Of a DNA stretch of 5,798 bases, positions 1-4,910 are shown in pieces. The position numbers were made by a program, and so were the translations under genes. The stretch's first letter is position 1, and every line of letters begins with the position of its first letter. Below the pieces are notes generated by a model that saw nothing but the letters and a program-made list of their open reading frames with translations, searched no databases and was not told the DNA's origin. The stretch lies in NCBI GenBank assembly GCA_015521265.1, contig WAON01000257.1, positions 1-5,798 on the forward strand, given 5' to 3'. This DNA is from Desulfurococcales archaeon (GTDB lineage Archaea; Thermoproteota; Thermoprotei_A; Sulfolobales; Desulfurococcaceae).

Positions 1-114
1 CGCGTAAGTCTAGCTATTTATTTCCGAGATACTATGTTTGGAGTACGACTCTTGCTTTATATGAGGGGCATTTATGCTTTATAGTAGGGAAAAGATCTGT
101 GTTTGGGTGAATCC
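1..114. other. Left edge without a supportable gene
   Basis: A plus-strand frame is open from the left edge to TAG at 82-84, but its 27 residues show no recognisable motif and there is no way to see its start. TATA-like stretches (TATAAAG on the minus strand) occur without a following ORF. It may hold the tail of an upstream plus-strand gene or simply be intergenic. Confidence 0.3.
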
Positions 115-318
115 TTAAAGCCTCTCGATCAGCTCTGTAAAGTATCTATGGTGTTCTTTTTCATTTTCAGATAGTTTCTCAGCTAATGCTTTGATCAATT
201 GGTGGTCGGCTTTCTCGGCCGATGCTCTACATGTCGTAACCAATTCTTTCTCGATCTCTAAGTGTCTCTCGATGAATCTCTTAAACAACGTTTTGTACTC
301 CTCAGGAATCTCTCCCAT
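115..318 (-). CDS. 67-residue ferritin-like C-terminal half, possibly translated alone
   Basis: This intact ATG-to-TAA frame codes for 67 mostly helical, highly charged residues. Helix one (about residues 8-36) contains HLEIEKEL, and helix two (about 39-66) contains EKEHHRYF, an ExxH diiron-type motif followed by a second His. No signal peptide or membrane segment is present. It lies in the same frame as the 77-codon segment upstream, separated by one TAA and five sense codons, so it is most simply the C-terminal half of a broken ferritin-like protein. It could still be made separately: a weak purine-rich GAG-type site lies just before the ATG at 318, and two-helix ferritin-like subunits that assemble into a full bundle are known from encapsulin ferritins. 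Whether this fragment is expressed cannot be told from the sequence. Confidence 0.5.
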   Translation of the reverse strand: MGEIPEEYKTLFKRFIERHLEIEKELVTTCRASAEKADHQLIKALAEKLSENEKEHHRYFTELIERL

Positions 319-602
319 CTCTACTTTTCTCTCTTAGATATCTGATATACTCTGGTTCATTTTGTCTAGTCCTTCTATAGTTTCTAGTAGTCCGCGCATT
401 AGGTGCTTATGTATAATAGTCTCCACTACAACTTTATTTATGATATCCCGAAGCTCCCTAACAGATAAACCGTAAGAAGCGATCCTTGATAAGCCGAAGA
501 AATAGTCATAAGCTGCTCTTGACTCGATTTCGGAAGCCTTCTTAACTATATCCTTTACGTTCTCTAAGGAATGTCGCCGCCGAATACTTCTATTCTGCTC
601 AT
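115..602 (-). pseudogene. Ferritin-like four-helix protein, broken by a frameshift and an in-frame stop
   Basis: Read from ATG at 602, the first frame gives MSRIEVFGGDIP and stops at TAG (566-564). Slipping back one base at that stop gives 77 more codons, starting LENVKDIVKKASEIESRAAY, that end at TAA (336-334). Five codons later in the same frame comes MGEIPEEYKTLF, open to the TAA at 115. Bridged, this is about 162 residues, the usual size of a ferritin/rubrerythrin-like four-helix bundle. Possible iron ligands are seen in each helix: E in EIESRAAYDYF, E and H in ETIIHKHL, E in HLEIEKEL, and the ExxH of ENEKEHHRYF. The shifted frame has no ATG, GTG or TTG before the late HLMRG region, so its N-terminal half cannot be translated alone. 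The downstream codons remain clean, so the damage is recent, recoded or a sequencing error. The family assignment is from helix and ligand pattern only. Confidence 0.6.
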
Positions 603-640
603 TATTATGCTTCCACGATAAATAAGGGTTTTAAAGATGG
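600..640 (-). promoter_or_regulatory. Promoter of the ferritin-like gene
   Basis: On the minus strand CTTTAAAA (plus positions 629-636) is a good archaeal TATA box. Counting about 27 bases downstream puts transcription start near 606, only a few bases before the ATG at 602, so the message would be leaderless or nearly so. This separate promoter suggests that the ferritin-like gene does not depend on read-through from treT, whose stop is 47 bases upstream. Confidence 0.4.
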
Positions 641-649
641 GTTGATTAT

Positions 650-1915
650 CTAATAACTTCCTCTATGTAGTTTATCGAATAACTCGATGTATCTTTCTAA
701 GTGTTTTATTATTGTAAAGTTTTCAAGCACTATCCTTCTGCCAGCCGCGCCCATTTTCTCTCTAATCTCTGGATGTTTTATCAAGTATATTGTTTTCTCA
801 GCTGCTTCCATCGGTGTTTCGGCATAGAAACCATTTACGCCATCGACGACTTGAAGCTTAAGGCCGCCTCTAGGCCTTACTATTACCGGCTTCATCTTCC
901 ATAAAGCCTCCGTAACTGCTAAGCCAAACCCTTCCCTCCGAGACAGCTGTAATACAACTGTTGAAGCCCTCTGAAAAGCATTAACTTCTATATGCCCAAC
1001 CCCCTTCAAATTAGTTAGAAGGTGGATGTTTTCATCCAAGCCGGCATACCGGGCTGTTTTCTCGTAATACTCCCAGCCTTCGGGGTCATCGGTAGCCATC
1101 GCTGTTACTAGGAGTAGCTGTGTTCCAGGTATCTTCTTTTTTACGAGTCTATACGTGTCGATCGCGGCGAAGGGATCCTTCCATGGATCGAACCTCGCTA
1201 CTTGAAGGAGGATCGGGCGTTCGGGATCGATATTATACCTTTCAAGGATCCTAATCACCCTTTCCCGTGGAAGCTCGATGTTCTTAGGGCTTAATGGGTC
1301 GATGGAGGGGGGCATAACGTATCTTATCGGAGTTGGTGTTTCGGGATGAATGTATTCTTTAAGGTGGAATATTGAAGCATCATATCCCCGTAGTAACGAA
1401 GCTATAAACTCCCATACAGGCTTGTAGGGACTGCTTAAATCTATATGACACCTCCAAACCCATCTCCGACTATTGTCCTTAAACATCCTTAACGGAAGAG
1501 GCTGGGGATCGTGTATAATAATGTTATCTGACCCCAGTTCCAATTCCTCCCTAGCATTACGCTCATTTGTTTCTAGGTATAGTTTTTTATCATCACTTGT
1601 CAAATCGATCTCTGCACCCTGCAGTGCATTATGAATCTTCTTTGTAACCCTAAAGAATTCATTACTCCCCCTAATGACTTCCCATATAGTTTTCAGACCA
1701 ACACTGTTCATTAATGGTACTAGGCTGTAAAGGATTTCTGCAACTCCACCGCCTAGGCTTGTCGAGTTAACATGTGTGTATGTATAGCTTCGTAGTTTTT
1801 CGGCTTTAGAAATAATTTCCTCGAGAAATCCAACTTTGTAATATGCTGAATAGTCGAGGATATTCTTAGATGGAAGCCGTTCAACCTTCAAATAATTACC
1901 AACTCCATAGGTCAC
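650..1915 (-). CDS. treT: Trehalose glycosyltransferring synthase TreT (GT4 family)
   Basis: The 421-residue product matches the archaeal TreT family, which reversibly joins a nucleotide-activated glucose (UDP- or ADP-glucose) to free glucose to make trehalose in the cytoplasm. The N-terminal Rossmann domain carries the TreT signature HVNSTSLGGGVAEIL (residues 48-62), then FFRVTKKIHNALQG (87-100), HDPQPLP (135-141) and RWVWRCHIDLSSP (151-163). The C-terminal domain carries QVARFDPWKDP (238-248), whose R241 and K246 are the usual nucleotide-diphosphate contacts, and the GT4 E-x7-E motif in EGFGLAVTEAL (E328, E336). Length is normal and no signal peptide or membrane helix is visible. The start is GTG at 1915-1913. 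The gene is divergent from a TrmB-family regulator, which in Thermococcus controls the trehalose/maltose uptake operon that includes treT. No transporter gene accompanies it here. Sugar-donor preference cannot be read from sequence. Confidence 0.9.
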   Translation of the reverse strand: MTYGVGNYLKVERLPSKNILDYSAYYKVGFLEEIISKAEKLRSYTYTHVNSTSLGGGVAEILYSLVPLMNSVGLKTIWEVIRGSNEFFRVTKKIHNALQGAEIDLTSDDKKLYLETNERNAREELELGSDNIIIHDPQPLPLRMFKDNSRRWVWRCHIDLSSPYKPVWEFIASLLRGYDASIFHLKEYIHPETPTPIRYVMPPSIDPLSPKNIELPRERVIRILERYNIDPERPILLQVARFDPWKDPFAAIDTYRLVKKKIPGTQLLLVTAMATDDPEGWEYYEKTARYAGLDENIHLLTNLKGVGHIEVNAFQRASTVVLQLSRREGFGLAVTEALWKMKPVIVRPRGGLKLQVVDGVNGFYAETPMEAAEKTIYLIKHPEIREKMGAAGRRIVLENFTIIKHLERYIELFDKLHRGSY

Positions 1916-1944
1916 TAGTTAACGTTATCGATTTATACGCTCAC

Positions 1945-1952
1945 ATATAAAT
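1945..1952 (-). promoter_or_regulatory. TATA box of treT
   Basis: The minus-strand ATTTATAT would place transcription start near 1922, giving a leader of about seven bases before the GTG at 1915. No ribosome binding site precedes the GTG, which fits a short-leader transcript. A second AT-rich box, GTATAAAT at about 1939-1932, is too close to the start codon. The upstream edge of this TATA element touches the palindrome at 1952-1971, so a protein on the palindrome would block TFB/TBP access. Confidence 0.45.
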
Positions 1953-1971
1953 TATCACTTATAAATGATAA
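1952..1971. promoter_or_regulatory. Palindromic operator candidate between treT and the TrmB-family gene
   Basis: TTATCACTTATAAATGATAA reads the same on both strands at 18 of 20 positions. Its arms resemble the TATCAC...GTGATA motif known for TrmB-type regulators in Thermococcales, though the spacer here is six bases instead of five and the right arm is ATGATA. A further TATCAC half-site begins at 1985, 32 bases from the first (1953), about three helical turns away. The central TTATAA could itself act as a TATA element. It is the most likely binding site of the adjacent regulator, but binding is an inference. Confidence 0.5.
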
Positions 1972-2010
1972 ATTTTTTCCAAACTATCACAATGCATAAC
2001 TAATTGGAAG

Positions 2011-2048
2011 CTTAATAATCGATATTACACTCTAAAAACTAGTGGGTG
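2011..2048 (+). promoter_or_regulatory. Promoter and ribosome binding site of the TrmB-family gene
   Basis: CTTAATAA (2011-2018), preceded by the BRE-like purines GGAAG, predicts a transcript start near 2041. The resulting leader of about 16 bases contains GGGTG (2044-2048), a GGTG-type Shine-Dalgarno element eight bases before the TTG at 2057. This supports the TTG as the true start. Confidence 0.45.
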
Positions 2049-2056
2049 CTGATTAG

Positions 2057-3109
2057 TTGAGCAGGAATGAAGAGTTTGGAGAAGAAGTTTACAGTTTTCT
2101 AGAGTTTATTGGTATTAAGGGTTACGAAGCAAGGGCTTACCTAACACTTTTAAAGCTAGGAGCAGAGACAGCTCCAAAGCTTGCAGCTAGTGCTGGTATA
2201 CCACTCCCTAGAGTGTATGATGTTTTAAAGAACCTTGTGAGGAAGGGCCTTGTAGAAGTTAAAGCTGGCCGGCCTAGACTCTATAGGGCTCTACCGCCCC
2301 GTATTGCTCTTAGGGAGTATTTACAGTCATATATTAAAGAGATCAGTATGCTAGGCGAGAAAGTAGCTGGAATACTTGAAAAACACTATCGATCAACTGA
2401 GCTTGAGGAGCCAAGTATATGGTTAACGTATAGTTTCGAAGCTAGTGTTGAAAAAGCGAAAGGGCTCATAAATTCTATGAGTATCGACGGATACGGTTTG
2501 CTTAGGCATGAATTATTTAAAGAACTTAGGAGGTACCTATACAAAAAACTGGAAAATAGCCCGGAAACACTATTCAGCTTAACAGTCGATACGGACACCG
2601 ACCCAGATCTCCTAAGGAATTTGATCAGGCTAGATAATATTATGATACTGAAACAACCGATTAGCCTAATAAGCCTTATAGACACCGATCATAAACGCGG
2701 GGTATTATTCGCTAAAAACTACTCATTGTTCACCAGCGAGGAAGAATTAATGCTGATATTCGACAACGCTTACTTCTACGGATACTGGAGGAATGCTGGA
2801 ATAATTAAACGTTTTACAGTGAGGAAAGGCGGACGGTATAAGACTAGTCACCAATGGATGGTACTACCATTAATAAACGATGCGCTTAGACAAGGGTATA
2901 AACCACTACTAAATATCACCGGTACATGGGTTAGAACAGGCAAACCAGCAAAAGTAACTGTTAAAGCAGAATCCGTCTACAGAGGCCTCGACGACTACCG
3001 TAGAACAATCATCGGCACAACACTCGATGGGAAAAGACTATCAATAGGGGGATTTGGAGCAACAATTGAAGACATATCAGCAAAATACATCGAAGTAATA
3101 ATCGAATAA
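2057..3109 (+). CDS. TrmB-family sugar-sensing transcriptional regulator
   Basis: The 350-residue product has the full TrmB layout. A winged helix-turn-helix domain (about residues 12-78) contains AYLTLLKLGAETAPKLA and the recognition-helix region AGIPLPRVYDVLKNLVRKGLV. A helical linker suited to dimerisation follows (about 84-112), then an effector-binding region (about 120-250). The C-terminal TrmB-type domain contains GRYKTSHQWMVLPLI (259-273), NITGTWVRTG (286-295) and GGFGATIED (331-339). In Thermococcus litoralis TrmB, Asn, Gly and Glu residues of this C-terminal domain bind maltose; N286, G332 and E338 here look like candidates, by eye only. Length matches full-size TrmB (about 340 residues). 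The start is TTG with GGGTG eight bases upstream. Divergence from treT and the shared palindrome suggest sugar-relieved repression of treT and probably autoregulation. Effector identity (trehalose, maltose, glucose or other) is unknown. Confidence 0.88.
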   Translation: MSRNEEFGEEVYSFLEFIGIKGYEARAYLTLLKLGAETAPKLAASAGIPLPRVYDVLKNLVRKGLVEVKAGRPRLYRALPPRIALREYLQSYIKEISMLGEKVAGILEKHYRSTELEEPSIWLTYSFEASVEKAKGLINSMSIDGYGLLRHELFKELRRYLYKKLENSPETLFSLTVDTDTDPDLLRNLIRLDNIMILKQPISLISLIDTDHKRGVLFAKNYSLFTSEEELMLIFDNAYFYGYWRNAGIIKRFTVRKGGRYKTSHQWMVLPLINDALRQGYKPLLNITGTWVRTGKPAKVTVKAESVYRGLDDYRRTIIGTTLDGKRLSIGGFGATIEDISAKYIEVIIE

Positions 3110-3246
3110 AACAATTAGACTAACATAAGCATACCTACTACAAACTATACGAGTAGCTACAAGCTTAAGTCAACAAGCAATATAGAAGAACTACATTAAA
3201 CAGTATATCCTATCCATAAATTGAATAGGTAACGGAGAAGAGAGAA
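3110..3246. other. AT-rich spacer without a gene
   Basis: This stretch lies between the convergent 3' ends of the TrmB-family gene and the tRNA gene. I see no ORF, RNA fold or clear repeat in it. The minus-strand pyrimidine run TTCTCTCTTCTC just past the tRNA 3' end (3246-3235) could help end tRNA transcription. Confidence 0.4.
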
Positions 3247-3342
3247 TGGGCCCGGGGGGATTCGAACCCCCGACCTCCCGGTTTCTCCCCCATTGTTAGC
3301 GGGTTATCAGCCGGGCGCTCCACCAGGCTGAGCTACGGGCCC
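3247..3342 (-). tRNA. tRNA-Ile (GAU anticodon) with a 22-nt intron
   Basis: On the minus strand the acceptor stem GGGCCCG pairs with CGGGCCC, with A73 at 3247 and no encoded CCA. The D arm is GCTC/GAGC with GG in its loop, the anticodon stem is CCCGG/CCGGG, the variable loop is AGGTC, and the T arm is GGGGG-TTCGAAT-CCCCC. The anticodon loop reads CTGATAA after removal of an intron, placing GAT (plus 3306-3308) at positions 34-36, which is isoleucine. Mature length is 74 bases before CCA addition. The intron is at the canonical 37/38 position. Confidence 0.93.
3283..3304 (-). other. tRNA intron at position 37/38
   Basis: These 22 bases interrupt the anticodon loop. Within the intron CCC (3303-3301) can pair with GGG (3291-3289) around a loop of nine bases or more. 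The flanking A residues make the cut ambiguous by one or two bases with the same mature product. With the cut after A37, the central helix of the bulge-helix-bulge would be CTGA against GGAG, where only two pairs are good, so the splice site looks relaxed and not a textbook motif. Archaeal splicing endonuclease would remove it. Confidence 0.8.
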
Positions 3343-3375
3343 AGACTTCTATGCCTTTGTTCTACTGTCTTTTTC

Positions 3376-3383
3376 AATTATTT
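3376..3383 (-). promoter_or_regulatory. TATA box of the tRNA-Ile gene
   Basis: The minus-strand AAATAATT lies about 38 bases before the first tRNA base. Transcription would begin near 3353, leaving an 11-base leader for RNase P to remove. Confidence 0.4.
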
Positions 3384-3390
3384 CCTTCCC

Positions 3391-3398
3391 CTTTAAAG
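3391..3398 (+). promoter_or_regulatory. TATA box of the small membrane ORF and biotin carrier unit
   Basis: CTTTAAAG is a palindromic TATA-like element. A start about 27 bases downstream falls near 3421, seven bases before the ATG at 3428. This fits the short leaders seen elsewhere in the window and supports transcription of the small ORF together with the biotin carrier gene. Confidence 0.4.
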
Positions 3399-3427
3399 GT
3401 TTATGGGGAAGTATACACAGCTAGTTT

Positions 3428-3547
3428 ATGAGTTTCTTTATGTTTATATTAGTGTTTATTATTGTAGTTTTATTGGTTACGAATTTAAGGGTACTAGCTT
3501 GTTTTTCATTCAAATTTATGAGTGATCTGTATGAAGAGGAAGTTTAG
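3428..3547 (+). CDS. 39-residue single-helix membrane protein, possible decarboxylase small subunit
   Basis: An ATG-to-TAG frame of 40 codons codes for a protein that begins MSFFMFILVFIIVVLLVTN, an uninterrupted hydrophobic helix at about residues 3-18. A short stretch with R21 and K29 follows, then the acidic tail SDLYEEEV. It reads like a one-pass membrane anchor with a charged end. Its 3' end overlaps the ATG of the downstream biotin carrier gene (3531) by 17 bases in another frame, the hallmark of translational coupling. In sodium-pumping oxaloacetate and methylmalonyl-CoA decarboxylases, a small one-helix subunit (OadG/MmdD type) sits next to the biotin carrier gene. This ORF could be a minimal version, though typical OadG proteins are about twice as long. 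Support is hydrophobicity, the TATA box at the right distance and the overlap; no sequence match is claimed. Confidence 0.55.
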   Translation: MSFFMFILVFIIVVLLVTNLRVLACFSFKFMSDLYEEEV

Positions 3548-4076
3548 AGTTGAGGCTTTTAGCGGTAATACATTGGTTATCGAGACTGAAGACGCTGACA
3601 AGGATCATGTAATTGTTAGGTTAGAGGGTAGTGATGCCGAGATTAAGGTTAGGATTAAGGAGATCACTGATGATGCCGTCTTTGTCGAGGTTGGCGGCGA
3701 TATTTTCAAGGTTCACTTAACAAGTGAAGGCATACTTGTCAATGGCGAGAACAGCCTAGTTAATAGGATTGTTGAAATACTCCCAATAGGTGTTACCGGT
3801 AAGATTAGCAGTAGTGGGCCTGGAAAGGTTACATATAGGAAAGGGGAGATTAGAGCACCACTTTCCGGTAAGATTAATGAGGTTAAGGTTAAACCCGGCG
3901 ATCATGTCAGGGTTGGAGATGTAGTAGTGTTAATGGAGTCGATGAAGATGATCACCGAGGTTAAAAGCGATGTTGAAGGCATCGTTGAAGAAGTACTCGT
4001 TGAACCGGGGAAAGCTGTTAACAAGGATACACTACTAGTTAGAATTAAGCCTATAGAGGAAAAGGAGAAGGATTAA
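3531..4076 (+). CDS. Biotin carrier protein (biotin/lipoyl attachment domain)
   Basis: The product is 181 residues from the ATG at 3531. The C-terminal part (about residues 104-175) is a biotinyl domain: APLSGKINEVKVKPGDHVRVGD, then VVLMESMKM with the biotin-accepting lysine K139, then the mirrored half EVKSDVEGIVEEVLVEPGKAV. The N-terminal 85 residues are beta-rich and acidic (FRVEAFSGNTLVIE, VFVEVGGDIFKVHL) and probably dock to a partner enzyme. An in-frame GTG at 3522 would add three residues, but GTGATCT there matches the anti-Shine-Dalgarno sequence and is better read as the ribosome binding site for the ATG. The carrier would shuttle carboxyl groups for an acyl-CoA carboxylase or a sodium-pumping decarboxylase; the overlapped membrane ORF favours the latter. 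No carboxylase, carboxyltransferase or biotin ligase lies in the window. Confidence 0.87.
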   Translation: MKRKFRVEAFSGNTLVIETEDADKDHVIVRLEGSDAEIKVRIKEITDDAVFVEVGGDIFKVHLTSEGILVNGENSLVNRIVEILPIGVTGKISSSGPGKVTYRKGEIRAPLSGKINEVKVKPGDHVRVGDVVVLMESMKMITEVKSDVEGIVEEVLVEPGKAVNKDTLLVRIKPIEEKEKD

Positions 4077-4816
4077 CCGCTCCGAATATAATTTTCAATG
4101 ATCTCGTCCACGGTCTTCTTCTTAACAATACCCTTACCCCGCAGTTTCTGAAGCCCCTGCTCGAGGCTTTTCCGGAGATCACCCCTATCCAGAAGCCATT
4201 CAAAGGAATCCATTTGATCACTAATACTAGACTCATCGAGAGGAATGCGTTTCACCAGGTATACGATATTATTGAAAGACTTAATGCCGAGGTAATTCTT
4301 CTTAAACCCGGTTAAGTAGTAGAGGGGTGGTACAATAATGATCCTATCCCCCTCCTCGCCGCGGTATCGGGCAATTATCAATGGGACATAGTAGCGGGCC
4401 TCGCCAGTCTTGGGGCGGGGGATTAATACTGATTCATCACTAAATAACTCATCACTAGGCTCAACAGGGTTCAGGGCTTCAAGCTCGATCTCTGGTTCAA
4501 GGTATGGTATTTTAGAGGGGTGTTGGAGGAGGAAGACTACTTGTGCTATAAAGCCGATATCCCTGATAACCTCGCCAGTAACGGGGTCGACGATTACGCA
4601 TTCATCCCCTCTGCAGAGTAGGTCTATTGGGTAGTGGAGGATCAGGATCCTTGTAATCTCCTCAACCCTCCTACGCTTAAAGAAGCCCTTCCTACGGATA
4701 AACCCGTCGAGGTATAAGATAATAGATGCGATCTGCTCTCCCCTGCTAGGGGGCTTATAGCCTTTCCTAGCATTCTTCTCAATAACCGGGGGGAGATAAT
4801 ACTCTGGTAAATCCAT
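4073..4816 (-). CDS. Conserved-looking protein of unknown function, 247 residues
   Basis: I do not recognise the family. From the ATG at 4816 the protein begins MDLPEYYLPPVIEKNARKGY and is soluble in character, with no signal peptide or membrane helix. It has a basic, helical N-terminal part (RGEQIASIILYLDGFIRRKGFFKRRRVEEITR, about residues 25-57) and two cysteines in LLCRGDECVIVDPVTGEVI. The middle is acidic with proline-rich strands, and the C-terminus is helical and basic (KSLEQGLQKLRGKGIVKKKTVDEIIENYI). GGTGGG (4825-4820) three bases before the ATG is a good ribosome binding site and fixes this start over an upstream TTG at 4885. The gene converges on the biotin carrier gene with overlapping stop codons and diverges from the phosphohexomutase. 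Neither neighbour clearly tells its role. Codon use resembles the neighbours, so it is very likely a real gene. Confidence 0.8.
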   Translation of the reverse strand: MDLPEYYLPPVIEKNARKGYKPPSRGEQIASIILYLDGFIRRKGFFKRRRVEEITRILILHYPIDLLCRGDECVIVDPVTGEVIRDIGFIAQVVFLLQHPSKIPYLEPEIELEALNPVEPSDELFSDESVLIPRPKTGEARYYVPLIIARYRGEEGDRIIIVPPLYYLTGFKKNYLGIKSFNNIVYLVKRIPLDESSISDQMDSFEWLLDRGDLRKSLEQGLQKLRGKGIVKKKTVDEIIENYIRSG

Positions 4817-4863
4817 AAACCCACCAGCCAGTACTAATACACATAATAATATCGCTGTACACG

Positions 4864-4871
4864 TTATATAA
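4864..4871. promoter_or_regulatory. Palindromic TATA element between divergent genes
   Basis: TTATATAA is identical on both strands. Counting about 27 bases each way gives starts near 4840 (minus) and 4894 (plus). These leave leaders of about 24 and 16 bases that contain GGTGGG before the minus-strand ATG and a purine-rich GGGGCAGG before the plus-strand TTG. It may serve both genes. Other AT-rich boxes (4843-4852 minus, 4884-4891 plus) lie close to the start codons and fit less well. Confidence 0.4.
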
Positions 4872-4910
4872 TCTATGAATATCAATTATTGTATGGGGCA
4901 GGTCTAAGCC

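Noticed and set aside
1..84. Open plus-strand frame from the left edge ending at TAG 82-84
   Set aside because: Only 27 residues are visible, with no recognisable motif, so it cannot be claimed as the end of a gene.
701..904. Plus-strand 67-codon open frame inside treT
   Set aside because: It lies antisense within a well-supported TreT coding region and shows no motif or ribosome binding site.
2386..2685. Minus-strand 99-codon open frame inside the TrmB-family gene
   Set aside because: It is a serine- and leucine-rich antisense shadow of a strongly supported gene.
3399..3472. Repeated GTTTAT units as a possible regulatory repeat
   Set aside because: Spacing is irregular and most copies fall inside the 39-codon membrane ORF, where they are explained by codons for hydrophobic residues.
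3522..3530. GTG at 3522 as the biotin carrier start
   Set aside because: GTGATCT matches the anti-Shine-Dalgarno sequence and the ATG nine bases later gives the normal MKRKFRVE start.
4051..4824. Three further open frames (4051-4236 minus, 4410-4634 plus, 4642-4824 minus) over the unknown protein gene
   Set aside because: All overlap the 247-residue gene in other frames, have unlikely composition and lack start signals.
4817..4885. N-terminal extension of the 247-residue unknown protein from TTG at 4885, which would add a hydrophobic signal-like stretch
   Set aside because: The extension would cover the TATA element and ribosome binding site. GGTGGG directly before the ATG at 4816 marks the better start, so the hydrophobic residues are probably promoter DNA read as protein.
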